From assembly GCF_007859305.1 (NCBI RefSeq), contig NZ_VOHE01000004.1, positions 211,232 to 275,231 of the forward strand: a stretch of 64,000 nt of DNA. The letters are read 5' to 3'. The position numbers and the translations under genes were made by a program. Source of the DNA: Luteimonas wenzhouensis (GTDB taxonomy: Bacteria; Pseudomonadota; Gammaproteobacteria; Xanthomonadales; Xanthomonadaceae). This document shows, piece after piece, positions 34,739-44,330 of the stretch. The notes under the pieces were generated by a model. The model made no database searches, was not told the origin of the DNA, and saw only the letters and a list, made by a program, of their open reading frames with translations. How positions within the stretch are numbered: the stretch's first letter is position 1; each line of letters starts with the position of its first letter.

Positions 34739-35466
34739 AGATCGTCATCGCCGACGACGAGCCCCTCGCCCGCGAGCGCCTGCGCCAGCTGCTCGCCGAC
34801 GAGGCCGGGGTCGAGGTGGTCGCCGAGGCCGGCGACGGCCAGGAGGCGTTGCACGCCTGCGCCGAGCACGACCCCGACCTGCTGCTGCTGGACATCGCCA
34901 TGCCCAGGATCGACGGGCTCGAGGTCGCGCGCCACCTCAAGGACTTCGAGCGCCGCCCGGTGGTGGTGTTCTGCACCGCCTACGACGCGCACGCGCTGTC
35001 GGCCTTCGACGCCGAGGCGGTGGACTACCTGGTCAAGCCGGTGCGCCAGGAACGCCTGGCCTCGGCGCTGCAGCGCGCCCGGGCGCTGGCCGCGGCGCGC
35101 GGCGACGGCACGGCGCCGGCGGCGGCGGGCAAGCGCCGCACCCACCTGTGCGCCCGGCTGCGCGGCAGCCTGCGGCTGATCCCGATCGACGAGGTGCGCT
35201 ACCTGCAGGCCGAGGAGAAGTACGTCGTGGTCCACCACGCCCGCGGCCAGGACCTGATCGAGGAGTCACTCAAGTCGCTGGAGGAGGAGTTCGGCGAGCG
35301 TTTCGTGCGCATCCACCGCAACTGCCTGGTGGCGCGCGACGAGCTGGTCGAGCTCAGGCGCTCGATCGACGGCCAGGTGCACGCGATCCTGCGCAACGGC
35401 GACCGGCCGCTGGACGTCAGCCGCCGCTGCGTGGCCCAGCTGCGCGCGACGATCCGCAACCTGTAG
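34735..35466 (+). CDS. algR: LytTR-family response regulator AlgR
   Basis: A 243-residue response regulator. The receiver domain (residues 1-120) has the acidic pair IADDEP, phospho-acceptor Asp53 in LLLLDIAMP and Lys101 in YLVKPV. The C-terminal LytTR DNA-binding domain (about 140-240) has [20 protein letters not shown] and [15 protein letters not shown]. It starts with a GTG that overlaps the algZ stop by 4 nt. hemC follows after 43 nt, the same order as in Pseudomonas. Confidence 0.92.
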   Translation: MKIVIADDEPLARERLRQLLADEAGVEVVAEAGDGQEALHACAEHDPDLLLLDIAMPRIDGLEVARHLKDFERRPVVVFCTAYDAHALSAFDAEAVDYLVKPVRQERLASALQRARALAAARGDGTAPAAAGKRRTHLCARLRGSLRLIPIDEVRYLQAEEKYVVVHHARGQDLIEESLKSLEEEFGERFVRIHRNCLVARDELVELRRSIDGQVHAILRNGDRPLDVSRRCVAQLRATIRNL

Positions 35467-35497
35467 CGCGGTTCCGGCGCCGGGGCCGCGGCTGCGG

Positions 35498-35503
35498 GAT
35501 AAT
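35498..35503 (+). promoter_or_regulatory. -10 box candidate 6 nt from the hemC start
   Basis: GATAAT at 35498-35503 is 6 nt before the hemC ATG at 35510, with no ribosome-binding site. A transcript starting here would be leaderless, independent of the algR message. Confidence 0.4.
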
Positions 35504-35509
35504 GCCGGC

Positions 35510-36421
35510 ATGGAACGACTGCGCATCGCCACCCGCAAGAGCCCGCTCGCCCTGTGGCAGACCGAGCACGTCGCCGCGCGGCTGCGTGCGGCGCACCCGG
35601 GCCTGGAGGTCGAACTGCTGCCGCTGAGCACCCGCGGCGACGAGATCCTGGATCGCTCGCTGGCGGCGATCGGCGGCAAGGGTCTGTTCCTCAAGGAGCT
35701 GGAGCTGGCGATGCAGCGCGGCGAGGCCGACTGCGCGGTGCATTCGCTCAAGGACGTGCCGATGGAACTGGAGCCGGGTTTCGTGCTGCCCGCGATCCTG
35801 CCGCGCGACGATCCGGCCGACGCCTTCGTCAGCAATGCCTTCGACGGGCTCGACGCGCTGCCCCGCGGCGCCCGGGTGGGCACCTCGTCGCTGCGGCGGC
35901 AGGCGCAGCTGCGCGCGGTCCGCCCGGACTTGCGGTTGCTCGACCTGCGCGGCAACGTGAACACCCGCCTGGCGCGGCTGGACGCCGGCGATTACGACGC
36001 GATCGTGCTGGCCTGCGCCGGTCTGCGGCGGCTGGGCTTGGAGGCGCGGATCCGTGCCCGCCTGGCGCCGCCGCGGTGGCTGCCGGCCCCGGCGCAGGGC
36101 GCGATCGCGGTCGAGTGCCTGGACGGCGACGCCCGCACCGCGCGCCTGCTGGCGGCGCTGGACGATGCCCCCACGCGGCGCTGCGTGGGCGCCGAGCGGG
36201 CGATGAACCGGGCCCTGCACGGCAGCTGCCACGTGCCGGTGGCGGCCTTCGCCGAGGAAGCGGGCGCCGGCCTGCGGCTGTCGGGCCTGGTCGGGAGCGC
36301 CGCCGACGGGCGCGCGGTGCGGGTGGAGGTCGCCGGGGACGAGCCCGAGGCGCTGGGGCGCGAGGCCGCGCGCCGGCTGCTGGAGGACGGGGCGGGTGAC
36401 CTGCTCGGCCAAGCCGGCTGA
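35510..36421 (+). CDS. hemC: Hydroxymethylbilane synthase (porphobilinogen deaminase)
   Basis: A 303-residue enzyme that joins four porphobilinogen units to hydroxymethylbilane in haem and siroheme synthesis. HSLKDVP at 79-85 and [10 protein letters not shown] at 125-134 bind substrate and cofactor. The dipyrromethane cofactor is attached to Cys240 in LHGSCHVPV. The uroporphyrinogen-III synthase gene hemD, which often follows hemC, is absent here. The next gene is on the opposite strand. HemC supplies the uroporphyrinogen III pathway used by CysG in this same window. Confidence 0.93.
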   Translation: MERLRIATRKSPLALWQTEHVAARLRAAHPGLEVELLPLSTRGDEILDRSLAAIGGKGLFLKELELAMQRGEADCAVHSLKDVPMELEPGFVLPAILPRDDPADAFVSNAFDGLDALPRGARVGTSSLRRQAQLRAVRPDLRLLDLRGNVNTRLARLDAGDYDAIVLACAGLRRLGLEARIRARLAPPRWLPAPAQGAIAVECLDGDARTARLLAALDDAPTRRCVGAERAMNRALHGSCHVPVAAFAEEAGAGLRLSGLVGSAADGRAVRVEVAGDEPEALGREAARRLLEDGAGDLLGQAG

Positions 36422-36475
36422 GGCGGGGGACGCCTGCACGGGCACGGACGCGGCGGGGGCGCCGGTCCGGCGGGA

Positions 36476-37156
36476 TCAGAAGGCGTAGCGCAGCCGCAGC
36501 GAGCCTTCGCGGTCGGTGCGGCCCTCGCCGCCGTTGCCGGCGGTGTCGTGGCGCAGTTCCACGTCACCCAGCAGCGACCACTGCGGGTCCAGCCGCAGGT
36601 CCAGGCCGATGGTCTGGCGCACGAAGGCGTGCTCGCGACCACGTTCGATCCGCACCTGCTGGTTGAGCGCCGCGCGCTCGCCCAGGCGCTGGTTCCAGCG
36701 CATCAGGCCCGAGGCCACCAGCCCCTGGTCGGCGGCGCCCCAGTCGGCGTAGGGCTGCAGCCGGTAGCCGGTGCCGAACTCCAGCTGCACCCGGGTGTCC
36801 GGATTGCGCACCGCCTCCACGCCGTAGCGGGCCGCGAACAGCGCATGGCTGCCGGTGGAAGAGAACCAGTCACGGCGCGAGGCCGGCGAGTGCAGCCCGA
36901 TATAGCGCCGCGAGGCCAGCTGCGGCAGGCGCATCGCCCGGATCCGGTCCACCGCCCCGGGCGCGCGCTGCGCGTCCACCACCCGCGGCAGCAGCCCCTG
37001 CCACTCGGCGTCGGCGCACACCAGCCGCAGGCACGGCTGGCGCAGCGACACCTGGCCGGACGCGACCGCGAGCGCCGCCGGCAGTTGCGGCGCTTCGGGC
37101 ATCGGCTGCAGGAAGACGGGCAGGCCCACCAGGGCCAGCCACCACCCGGCGAGCAT
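36476..37156 (-). CDS. Predicted exported beta-barrel-like protein, unknown
   Basis: A 226-residue protein starting with a short hydrophobic signal-like segment (LAGWWLALVGLPVFLQP). The C-terminal 100 residues alternate polar and aromatic or hydrophobic residues and end in RLRYAF, as outer-membrane barrels do (QLEFGTGYRLQPYADWG, LRLDPQWSLLGDVELRHD). A Cys pair (QPCLRLVCAD) lies near residue 45. No family is recognised. It is convergent with hemC and is followed upstream by a membrane protein of unknown function on the same strand, 51 nt away. Confidence 0.6.
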   Translation of the reverse strand: MLAGWWLALVGLPVFLQPMPEAPQLPAALAVASGQVSLRQPCLRLVCADAEWQGLLPRVVDAQRAPGAVDRIRAMRLPQLASRRYIGLHSPASRRDWFSSTGSHALFAARYGVEAVRNPDTRVQLEFGTGYRLQPYADWGAADQGLVASGLMRWNQRLGERAALNQQVRIERGREHAFVRQTIGLDLRLDPQWSLLGDVELRHDTAGNGGEGRTDREGSLRLRYAF

Positions 37157-37207
37157 GGGGGACTCCGGTGCGTGGAAGCGGCAGGCAAGCCATTGTGCCG
37201 CAAGCGG

Positions 37208-38053
37208 TCATGCTTGCCCAGCGCGTCCGGCCCCGTGCACGGGCGCCGGAGGCCTGGCCGGCCACGCCGCCAGGCTTCCGGCGAAGGAGGCGATGGCCAC
37301 CACCCAGAGCCAGCCGGTGATCCCGCCCACGCCCAGCGAGGCCGTGGCCAGGGCCAGGCCCGGGACCCCCGCCAGCAGCAGCCACGGCCACCAGGCCGGA
37401 CGGCCGGCCGGCCCTGCCGCCGCCCGCCCGTCGCGGCGCGCGTGGCGGCCGTCGAGCCATTGGGTCGCGGCCGCCAGCACGCCCAGGACCAGCAGGATGG
37501 TCAGCATCCGGAACCCGCCCCCGCCCACGGCCAGCAGCCCGGAGAGCAGGGCGAACATCAGCGCCAGCCCGGTCAGCAGCGCCGCCAGCAGCCGCGCCGG
37601 CACGGCCAGGGGCGGCAGTGTCGCGGGCGCGCCCTGCATGGCATCGGCCACCGCATCGGCGGTCACCGCGCCGAATGCGGCGCCGGCCAGCGACATGCCG
37701 GCGAAGCTCAGGGCCAGGACCCGGCCGGCCCCGCCCTGGCCCGGGGTCAGCAGCACGCCCGTGGCCAGCGCCAGTACCACCGCGATCGCCACCAGCAGGT
37801 TCCTGCGGCGTTGCCAGGGCGTGGCCGCGCGCAGCAGCTCGCGCGCGGCGCGCGGCCGGGCCCCGGCCAGCGCGCTGCCCGCCGCGGCGCACAGCAGCCC
37901 CAGGGCCAGCAGCAGCGCCCACATCTGCGGCGCGCGCAGCGCGGCCATGCCGGTGCCGTGCGGCAGCACCGCCACCGACACTCCAAGCCACAGCAACAGG
38001 CCGAATCCGGCGGCCGACAGTACGGCCGGCAGCGCGCCCGGCGCAGGTCGCAT
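37208..38053 (-). CDS. Multi-pass inner-membrane protein of unknown function
   Basis: A 281-residue, very Ala/Leu/Gly-rich protein with about eight hydrophobic segments separated by short basic loops (RPRAARELLRAATPWQRRRN; DGRHARRDGR). The layout is a little like membrane-anchor subunits of the DmsC/NrfD kind, but no motif confirms it and no partner reductase genes are near. The ATG at 38053 has GGGGAAGGGGAAACGC upstream; the frame is open to 38125. It ends 51 nt before the barrel-like gene, so the two may be co-transcribed. Confidence 0.6.
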   Translation of the reverse strand: MRPAPGALPAVLSAAGFGLLLWLGVSVAVLPHGTGMAALRAPQMWALLLALGLLCAAAGSALAGARPRAARELLRAATPWQRRRNLLVAIAVVLALATGVLLTPGQGGAGRVLALSFAGMSLAGAAFGAVTADAVADAMQGAPATLPPLAVPARLLAALLTGLALMFALLSGLLAVGGGGFRMLTILLVLGVLAAATQWLDGRHARRDGRAAAGPAGRPAWWPWLLLAGVPGLALATASLGVGGITGWLWVVAIASFAGSLAAWPARPPAPVHGAGRAGQA

Positions 38054-38138
38054 GCGTTTCCCCTTCCCCTGGCTCCCGCCCCAGCGTGCCATGGCCGCGC
38101 GCGCGCGGGAAGCGCACCGCATCACGCTCCGGGCCGGA

Positions 38139-39887
38139 TCAGAACGGGAAGTAGCGCGGGATCAGCACGATCGCGGCGGTGCAGAACAGGATGTTGAGCG
38201 GGATGCCCAGGCGCACGAAGTCGGAAAACCTGTAGCCGCCGGCGGTGAAGACCATGGTGTTGGTCTGGTAGCTGATCGGGGTGGCGAAGCTGGTCGAGGC
38301 GGCGAAGGCGACCGCCACCAGCATCGGCTTGGGGTCCACGCCCAGCGACTCGGCCGCGGCCAGCGCGATCGGCACCACCAGCACCGCCGAGGCGTTGTTG
38401 CTCATGAACTCGGTGGCCACCGCGGTGATCAGGTAGACCGCGGCGAGCGCGGCCAGCGGCCCGAACTGGCCCAGGTTGGAGATGATGAAGTCGGCCGCCA
38501 GCGCCGCGCCCCCGGACTTCTGCAACGCCACGCCGAGCGGGATGATCCCCGCCAGCAGCAGGATCACCCGCCAGTCGATCGCCCGGTAGGCCTCGTCCGG
38601 CTCCATCAGCCGGAACACCAGCAGCGCGGCGCAGCCGACCAGCGCCGCCTGCACGATCGACAGCCAGCCCAGCGCCGCGACCGCGATCGTCGCCGCCATC
38701 ACCAGTGCCGACAGGCTGGCGCGGCGCACGTCTACCTTGGCTTCCTTGCGGGTGCCCAGCACGATCATGCCCTTGTCCGCGCGCAGGTCCTCGATCGCCG
38801 TCTCCGGGGCATCGATCAGGAGCACGTCGCCGAGGCTGAGCTGGACCTGGTCGAGCGGCTGGCGGATGTCGAGCAGGCGCCGGTGGATGCCGTGCACCCG
38901 GGCGCGGTACATGTGCGCGAAGCGCATCCCGGCCAGGGTGTTGCCGATCAGGTGCGAACCGGGCGAGACCATCGCCTCGACCTGGACCCGCTCGACGTCG
39001 TCGTCCAGTTCGCCCGCGACGTGGTCGAAGCGCAGCCGCCGGGCCTTGCGCACCGCGCCGATCGCGCGCCATTCGCCCCGCACCAGCAGCCGGTCGCCGG
39101 CCTGCACGACCGCGTCCGGGTCGGTGAGCGGGCGCCGCCGGCGCAGGATCTCGAGCACCACCGCGTCCTCGACGCTGCCCGGCACCAGCTGGTCGCGACG
39201 CAGGCCGATCGCCTCGGAGTCCTCCGGCACCAGCAGTTCGGCCACGTAGCGGCCCACGTGCTCGGTCTCCTCGCTGCCGGGCACGCCGCGCTCGGGCAGC
39301 AGCCAGTGGCCCACGGTCAGCAGGTAGGCCATGCAGATGCCGACGAACACGATCCCCAGGGGCGCGAATTCGAACAGGGTGAAGCCAACGCCCACGGCCT
39401 CGCGGCCCATCGCGTCCACCAGCAGGTTGGTCGAGGTGCCCACCAGGGTGCACACGCCGGCGGCCTGGGACATGTACGACAGCGGGATCAGGAACTTCGA
39501 GGGCGCCCAGCGGTTGGCGGTGCTCGCGGCCAGCACCAGCGGCAGGAACACGGCCACGGTGGCAGTGTTGTTGACGAACGCGGCCAGCCCCGCCACCAGC
39601 ACCAGCATCACCAGCAGGAACAGCCACTGCCAGCGGATCCGCGACAGCACCTCGCCCACGGCCACCAGCGCGCCGTTGCGCTGCAGCGCCCCGCTGAGCA
39701 CGAACATGGCCGCGACCATGACCGTGGCCTGGCTGCTGAAGCCCGAGAGGGCCTCGGGCACGGTGATCACCCCGCTGACCATCAGCGCGGTCATCACCAG
39801 CAGCGCCACCACGTCGACCCGGAGCTTTTCGGTGACGAACAGGGCGATGGCCCCGGCCAGGATGGCGAGCGTCAGCCACAGGGCCAT
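38139..39887 (-). CDS. SLC13-family permease with RCK C-terminal domains
   Basis: A 582-residue ion-coupled transporter of the SLC13/DASS-ArsB superfamily. Two inverted halves of membrane segments flank a soluble region (about 205-380) with two RCK_C (TrkA-C) domains, seen as ELLVPEDSEAIG and VEAMVSPGSHLIGNTLAGM. Hairpin motifs NNTATVAVFLPL and SNNASAVLVVP in the two halves are the family substrate-binding segments. Substrates range from sulfate and dicarboxylates to sodium. Its distance from the sulfur genes does not favour any one. Both halves are intact. Confidence 0.85.
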   Translation of the reverse strand: MALWLTLAILAGAIALFVTEKLRVDVVALLVMTALMVSGVITVPEALSGFSSQATVMVAAMFVLSGALQRNGALVAVGEVLSRIRWQWLFLLVMLVLVAGLAAFVNNTATVAVFLPLVLAASTANRWAPSKFLIPLSYMSQAAGVCTLVGTSTNLLVDAMGREAVGVGFTLFEFAPLGIVFVGICMAYLLTVGHWLLPERGVPGSEETEHVGRYVAELLVPEDSEAIGLRRDQLVPGSVEDAVVLEILRRRRPLTDPDAVVQAGDRLLVRGEWRAIGAVRKARRLRFDHVAGELDDDVERVQVEAMVSPGSHLIGNTLAGMRFAHMYRARVHGIHRRLLDIRQPLDQVQLSLGDVLLIDAPETAIEDLRADKGMIVLGTRKEAKVDVRRASLSALVMAATIAVAALGWLSIVQAALVGCAALLVFRLMEPDEAYRAIDWRVILLLAGIIPLGVALQKSGGAALAADFIISNLGQFGPLAALAAVYLITAVATEFMSNNASAVLVVPIALAAAESLGVDPKPMLVAVAFAASTSFATPISYQTNTMVFTAGGYRFSDFVRLGIPLNILFCTAAIVLIPRYFPF

Positions 39888-40089
39888 GCCGGCCTCCCGC
39901 TGGCGGGGCGATGCCCCGAGGGGCGGGGCGTGCCCCGTCCGCGTGCTGGTGCGATGCTGCTGGCCACGTGCTGGTCGTGTGCGCCTTGTCCGAACCGGCG
40001 CACATGGTGCGGTCGCGGCCGCGCCGCTGCAAATCCCCGCCGGGCCGGGGGCCCTGGCCGCGACCCGGGCCAGGCGGCGCGCGGGGGCG

Positions 40090-40095
40090 CATAAT
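40090..40095 (+). promoter_or_regulatory. -10 box candidate 7 nt from the WYL-regulator start
   Basis: CATAAT at 40090-40095 is 7 nt before the ATG at 40103; the spacer CGGGGCC is not a convincing ribosome-binding site. It fits a leaderless or near-leaderless start. Confidence 0.4.
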
Positions 40096-40102
40096 CGGGG
40101 CC

Positions 40103-41071
40103 ATGGACCGATACGAACGCATCCTCTCCCTGCACCGGATCCTCAAGACCGCGCGCTACCCGGTCACGGTGGCGCGCCTGCGCGAGGAACTCGAATGCTC
40201 CCGGGCCACGGTCTACCGCGACCTGGCGTTCCTGCGCGATGCGCTGATGGCGCCGGTGGTCGGCGACGGCGAGGCCGGGTTCCGCTACGACGCCGAGGAG
40301 GCCGGGCGCTTCGAACTGCCCGGCCTGTGGCTCAATTCCGACGAGCTGCACGCGCTGCTGGCCGCCCAGCAGCTGCTCGCGCGCAGCGGCGGCGGGGTGC
40401 TGTCGAGCGCGCTGGCGCCGCTGCAGGCGCGGATCGAGAAGCTGCTCGACGAGCATTCGGCGGGCAAGCGCTGGCCGGTCGAGCGCGTGCGGGTGATCCC
40501 GCACCGCGGCCGGCGCATGGACGAGCAGGCGTTCCGCACCGTGTGTTCGGCGGTGCTGCAGCGCCGGCAGCTGGCGTTCGACTACCGCGCCCGCTCGACC
40601 GACGAGAAGACCCGGCGCACGGTCTCGCCGCAGCGGGTCACCCACTACCGCGACAACTGGTACCTCGATGCCTGGGACCACGATCGCGAGGGCCTGCGCA
40701 GCTTCTCGGTCGACCGGATCAGCGCCGCGCGCGTACTCGACGCCACGGCGCGCGACCTCGACGAGGCGGAGCTCGACCGCCAGCTGGCCGGCAGCTACGG
40801 CATCTTCTCCGGCCCGGCCCGGGGCGTGGCCACGATCGTGTTCAGCGCCAAGGCCGCGCGCTGGGTGGCCGACGAACACTGGCATTCGCAGCAGCAGGGC
40901 CGGCACCTGCCCGACGGCCGCTACGAGCTCAAGGTGCCCTTCAGCGCCTCGCGCGAACTGCTGATGGACGTGCTGCACTACGGCGCCGACGCCGAGATCG
41001 TCGATCCGCCGGCGCTGCGCGAGCAGGCCAAGTCGCTGCTGCAGCTGGCGTTGTCGAACTACGAGCGCTGA
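40103..41071 (+). CDS. YafY-family WYL-domain transcriptional regulator
   Basis: A 322-residue regulator. The N-terminal winged helix (residues 1-60) has the DeoR-like pattern ERILSLHRILKTARYPVTVARLREEL, with the recognition helix in CSRATVYRDLAFLRDAL. The central WYL domain (about 150-235) has LAFDYRARSTDE and HYRDNWYLDAWDHDREGLRSFSVDRI, including the W-Y-L core. A WCX-like C-terminal domain follows. WYL proteins sense ligands and control DNA repair, CRISPR and other genes, but the target here is unknown. A patatin gene begins 2 nt downstream of the stop. Confidence 0.88.
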   Translation: MDRYERILSLHRILKTARYPVTVARLREELECSRATVYRDLAFLRDALMAPVVGDGEAGFRYDAEEAGRFELPGLWLNSDELHALLAAQQLLARSGGGVLSSALAPLQARIEKLLDEHSAGKRWPVERVRVIPHRGRRMDEQAFRTVCSAVLQRRQLAFDYRARSTDEKTRRTVSPQRVTHYRDNWYLDAWDHDREGLRSFSVDRISAARVLDATARDLDEAELDRQLAGSYGIFSGPARGVATIVFSAKAARWVADEHWHSQQQGRHLPDGRYELKVPFSASRELLMDVLHYGADAEIVDPPALREQAKSLLQLALSNYER

Positions 41072-41073
41072 GC

Positions 41074-41982
41074 GTGGCGGCGGCCGGGGGCGGGGTCCGC
41101 ATCGCGCCGCGCGGCGAGCCGATCGCCCTGGTGCTGGGCGCTGGCGGGGCGCGCGGCCTGGCCCAGATCGGGGTGATCGAAGTGCTGGAGGAGCGTGGCT
41201 TCCGGATCGAGGCCGTGTGCGGCTCCTCGAGCGGGGCGCTGGTGGGCGGCATCTTCGCCACCGGGCGCCTGCGTCAGTTCCACCAGCGCCTGCGGACGAT
41301 GTCGCGACGCGACTTCCTGCGCCTGCTCGACCCGGGCTGGCGCCGCTCCGGCGTGCTGCGCGGCGCGCGCCTGGTGGACGCGATGCGCGAGGTGGTGGGC
41401 GACCCGCCGATCGAGTCGTTGCCGGTTGCGTTCACCGCGGTCGCGGTGGACCTGGAGCGCCAGCGCGAGGTCTGGATCCGCGAGGGCCGGCTGTGGGACG
41501 CGCTGCGTGCCTCGTTCGCGATCCCCGGCCTGTTCACCCCGCACCGGGTGAACGGCCGCGCGCTGGTCGACGGCGGGCTGCTGGCGCCACTCCCGATCGC
41601 GGCCACGCGCCTGTCGGACGCGCACCGGCTGGTCGCGGTGGACATGCACGGCTGGCCGCGCCGTCCGCCCGGCGAGCCGGCCCGCGCGCAGCCGGAGGAC
41701 GGCGGGCCCACGATCACCAGCCGGCTCGGCCAATGGCTCGAGCGCGCGGCCGGCGGCGACGAGGGCGATGCCATGCGCATGGGCCTGCCCGAGATCATGG
41801 CGCGCTCGCTGGACACGATGCAGGCGCAGATCTCGCGCGTGCAGCTGGCGCTGGATCCGCCCGAGCTGCTGATCCGGATCCCGCGCGACGTGTGCTCGTT
41901 CTACGAGTTCTGGCGCGCGGCCGAGCTGATCGATGTCGGCCGGGCGGTCGCGACCAGGGCGCTGGACGCCGCCGGCTACTGA
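41074..41982 (+). CDS. Patatin-like phospholipase (RssA/YchK-type)
   Basis: A 302-residue patatin-family acyl hydrolase. ALVLGAGGARGLAQIGVIEVL contains the oxyanion G-x-G-G-x-R-G. The nucleophile serine is in CGSSSGALVGG, and the dyad Asp in LVDGGLLAPLP. The GTG at 41074 is 2 nt after the WYL-gene stop, so the pair is an operon. No signal peptide is seen, so it is cytosolic. RssA-like proteins of this size occur widely; function in the cell is unknown. Confidence 0.85.
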   Translation: MAAAGGGVRIAPRGEPIALVLGAGGARGLAQIGVIEVLEERGFRIEAVCGSSSGALVGGIFATGRLRQFHQRLRTMSRRDFLRLLDPGWRRSGVLRGARLVDAMREVVGDPPIESLPVAFTAVAVDLERQREVWIREGRLWDALRASFAIPGLFTPHRVNGRALVDGGLLAPLPIAATRLSDAHRLVAVDMHGWPRRPPGEPARAQPEDGGPTITSRLGQWLERAAGGDEGDAMRMGLPEIMARSLDTMQAQISRVQLALDPPELLIRIPRDVCSFYEFWRAAELIDVGRAVATRALDAAGY

Positions 41983-42052
41983 GCGCGGCGCGGCGTCGCA
42001 GCCCCTGAGATGGCCGCCGTGGACCCTGTGGCCAAGCCCGGGAGCCACCGCC

Positions 42053-42397
42053 ATGACACGATCCGCCAACCTCCAGACCTCCACCGATCCGCTGCGCCTG
42101 GTCGAGGCCGCGCTGCTCGGCCTGCTGTTCCTCGCCGCCGTCGCGGTGCTGTCGCTGCCCGCAGCGCGCACGGCCAGCGCGCAGCTGGGCTGGGTGTCGC
42201 TGTGGCTGCTGGGGCTGCCCGCCGCGGCACTGGCCATGGCCCGGTGGCTGGCCTGGTCCCGGCTGCGTACGGTCGATACGCCCGCGCCGGCCGCAATGGC
42301 GCCCGCACGCCGCCGGCGCGCTTCGGTCGTGCCCGCGCGCCGGCGCGCCGCACCGCGCCGCCAGGCGCGGCCACTGGCGGTGGGCCTGTCGCGCTGA
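42053..42397 (+). CDS. Small membrane protein of unknown function
   Basis: A 114-residue protein with two hydrophobic segments (about residues 19-36 and 45-64) and a strongly basic, Arg/Ala/Pro-rich tail. No family is recognised. GGGAGCCACCGCC precedes the ATG at a usable distance. It follows the patatin gene by 70 nt and is convergent with rpiA. The basic tail is unusual and could be a product of base composition, so the gene is less certain than its neighbours. Confidence 0.5.
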   Translation: MTRSANLQTSTDPLRLVEAALLGLLFLAAVAVLSLPAARTASAQLGWVSLWLLGLPAAALAMARWLAWSRLRTVDTPAPAAMAPARRRRASVVPARRRAAPRRQARPLAVGLSR

Positions 42398-42405
42398 TCC
42401 GCCGT

Positions 42406-42433
42406 CGGCGCCGCGCGCCAGGCGCGGGCGCCG
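42406..42433. terminator. Hairpin between convergent genes
   Basis: CGGCGCC at 42406-42412 and GGCGCCG at 42427-42433 form a 7-bp stem with a further G+C-rich inner pairing across one bulge. It lies in the 45-nt gap between the small membrane protein gene and rpiA, so it can act on both strands. No T tract is seen. Confidence 0.4.
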
Positions 42434-42442
42434 CCGGGGACC

Positions 42443-43093
42443 TCAGCGCAGCACCTGCGGCGGTTCGCCGCCGACGATCACCACGTCCGCCGGGCGGCGC
42501 GCGAACAGGCCCACGCTGACCACGCCGGGGATCTGGTTGAGCCGCTCCTCCATCACCACCGGATCGACGATCTGCAGGCCATGCACGTCGAGCACCCAGT
42601 TGCCGTTGTCGGTGACCACGCCCTCGCGCCACACCGGCTGGCCGCCGGTGATCGCCAGGATCTCGCGCGCGACCAGGCTGCGCGCCATCGGGATCACCTC
42701 CACCGGCAGCGGGAAGCGCCCGAGCACCGGCACCTGCTTGGCCGGGTCGATGATGCAGATGAAGCGGTCGCTGGCCTGGGCGATGATCTTCTCGCGGGTC
42801 AGCGCGGCGCCGCCGCCCTTGATCAGCCTGCGGTGCGGATCGCACTCGTCGGCGCCGTCCACGTACAGCCGCAGCGGCCCGACCGCATTGAGGTCGAGCA
42901 CCTCGATGCCGAGCGACTTCAGCTGGCGCGTGCTCTGCTCCGAGCTCGACACCGCGCCCGCGATCCGGTCGCGGATCCGGCCGAGCGCCTCGATGAAGTA
43001 GGCCACGGTGGAACCGGTGCCGACGCCGACGACGCTGCCGTCCTCGACGAATTCGATGGCCTTCTCGCCGGCCAGGCGCTTGAGTTCGGACAT
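42443..43093 (-). CDS. rpiA: Ribose-5-phosphate isomerase A
   Basis: A 216-residue enzyme that interconverts ribose-5-phosphate and ribulose-5-phosphate in the pentose phosphate pathway. The phosphate loop [18 protein letters not shown] is at residues 21-38. [25 protein letters not shown] (residues 80-104) contains the catalytic Asp, Glu and Lys region. The length matches the family (219 in E. coli). It is the first gene of a minus-strand run that also holds the EVE protein, fau, 6S RNA and zapA, but the 70-nt gap suggests its own promoter. Confidence 0.93.
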   Translation of the reverse strand: MSELKRLAGEKAIEFVEDGSVVGVGTGSTVAYFIEALGRIRDRIAGAVSSSEQSTRQLKSLGIEVLDLNAVGPLRLYVDGADECDPHRRLIKGGGAALTREKIIAQASDRFICIIDPAKQVPVLGRFPLPVEVIPMARSLVAREILAITGGQPVWREGVVTDNGNWVLDVHGLQIVDPVVMEERLNQIPGVVSVGLFARRPADVVIVGGEPPQVLR

Positions 43094-43163
43094 GTGCGTG
43101 GGTTCGGGGGCGGGGCGGCGGGCGCCGCCGGGACGGCCGGTTCGCGGCCGCGGCTCGCGCGGC

Positions 43164-43637
<474 letters not shown>

Positions 43638-43638
43638 C

Positions 43639-44220
43639 TCAGGATGTCGGGAGGAAGGTGTCGGTGTCGGTGCAGACCGCGTCCAGGGCCACGTCCCAGG
43701 CTTCGGCCGGGATCGGGCCGGTCTGCTGGAACGCGAAGCCCGCGCCCACCAGGTACGGTGGCGCGGGCCGCGTGGCGCGGAACGCGAAGCTGCGATCGTA
43801 CCAGCCTCCCCCCATCCCGATGCGGTGGCAGCGCGTATCGAAGGCCACCAGCGGCACCACCACCAGGTCGAGTTGCGCCGGCGCCAGCAGCGCCGCCTCG
43901 GGCACCTCGGGCTCGGGGATGCCGTAGCGGTTGGGCGCCAGCGGTGCGCCCGGCGCCCACGGCGCGAAGCGCAGGCTGCGGTCGCGGTGCAGCACCGGCA
44001 GGCAGTAGCGCAGGCCGCGCGGCAGGCGCAGCTGCCAGGCATGCAGCGGGATTTCCCCGTCCATCGCCCAGTACCCGGCCACGCAACCGGTGCGTGGCGC
44101 GAACGGCAGCGCCAGCAGGCGCTCGGCCAGGGCCTCGGCGGCCGCGATCCGCGCCGGCGCGGACAGCGCGCGGCGGCGGTCGCGCATCGCGCGCCGGAGC
44201 GCGACGCGGGGTTCGCTCAT
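43639..44220 (-). CDS. fau: 5-formyltetrahydrofolate cyclo-ligase
   Basis: A 193-residue enzyme (YgfA/MTHFS) that converts 5-formyltetrahydrofolate to 5,10-methenyltetrahydrofolate with ATP. An N-terminal RRAMRDRRRALS binds nucleotide phosphates. The C-terminal signature LVVVPLVAFDTRCHRIGMGGGWYDR contains the G-x-G-x-G-Y-Y/W-D motif. Its position downstream of zapA and 6S RNA is the usual gammaproteobacterial arrangement. In some species the RNA precursor and fau are one transcript. Confidence 0.92.
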   Translation of the reverse strand: MSEPRVALRRAMRDRRRALSAPARIAAAEALAERLLALPFAPRTGCVAGYWAMDGEIPLHAWQLRLPRGLRYCLPVLHRDRSLRFAPWAPGAPLAPNRYGIPEPEVPEAALLAPAQLDLVVVPLVAFDTRCHRIGMGGGWYDRSFAFRATRPAPPYLVGAGFAFQQTGPIPAEAWDVALDAVCTDTDTFLPTS

Positions 44221-44330
44221 CTGGGGAACGGGAGCTGGCGCATGGCGCCATTGTGACCGCAGCGGCGGGGCTGCGGAAGCGTGCCCGCGCCATGGCCGTG
44301 GTGGCGCGCGCGCGCTGCAGGCGGAATGAA

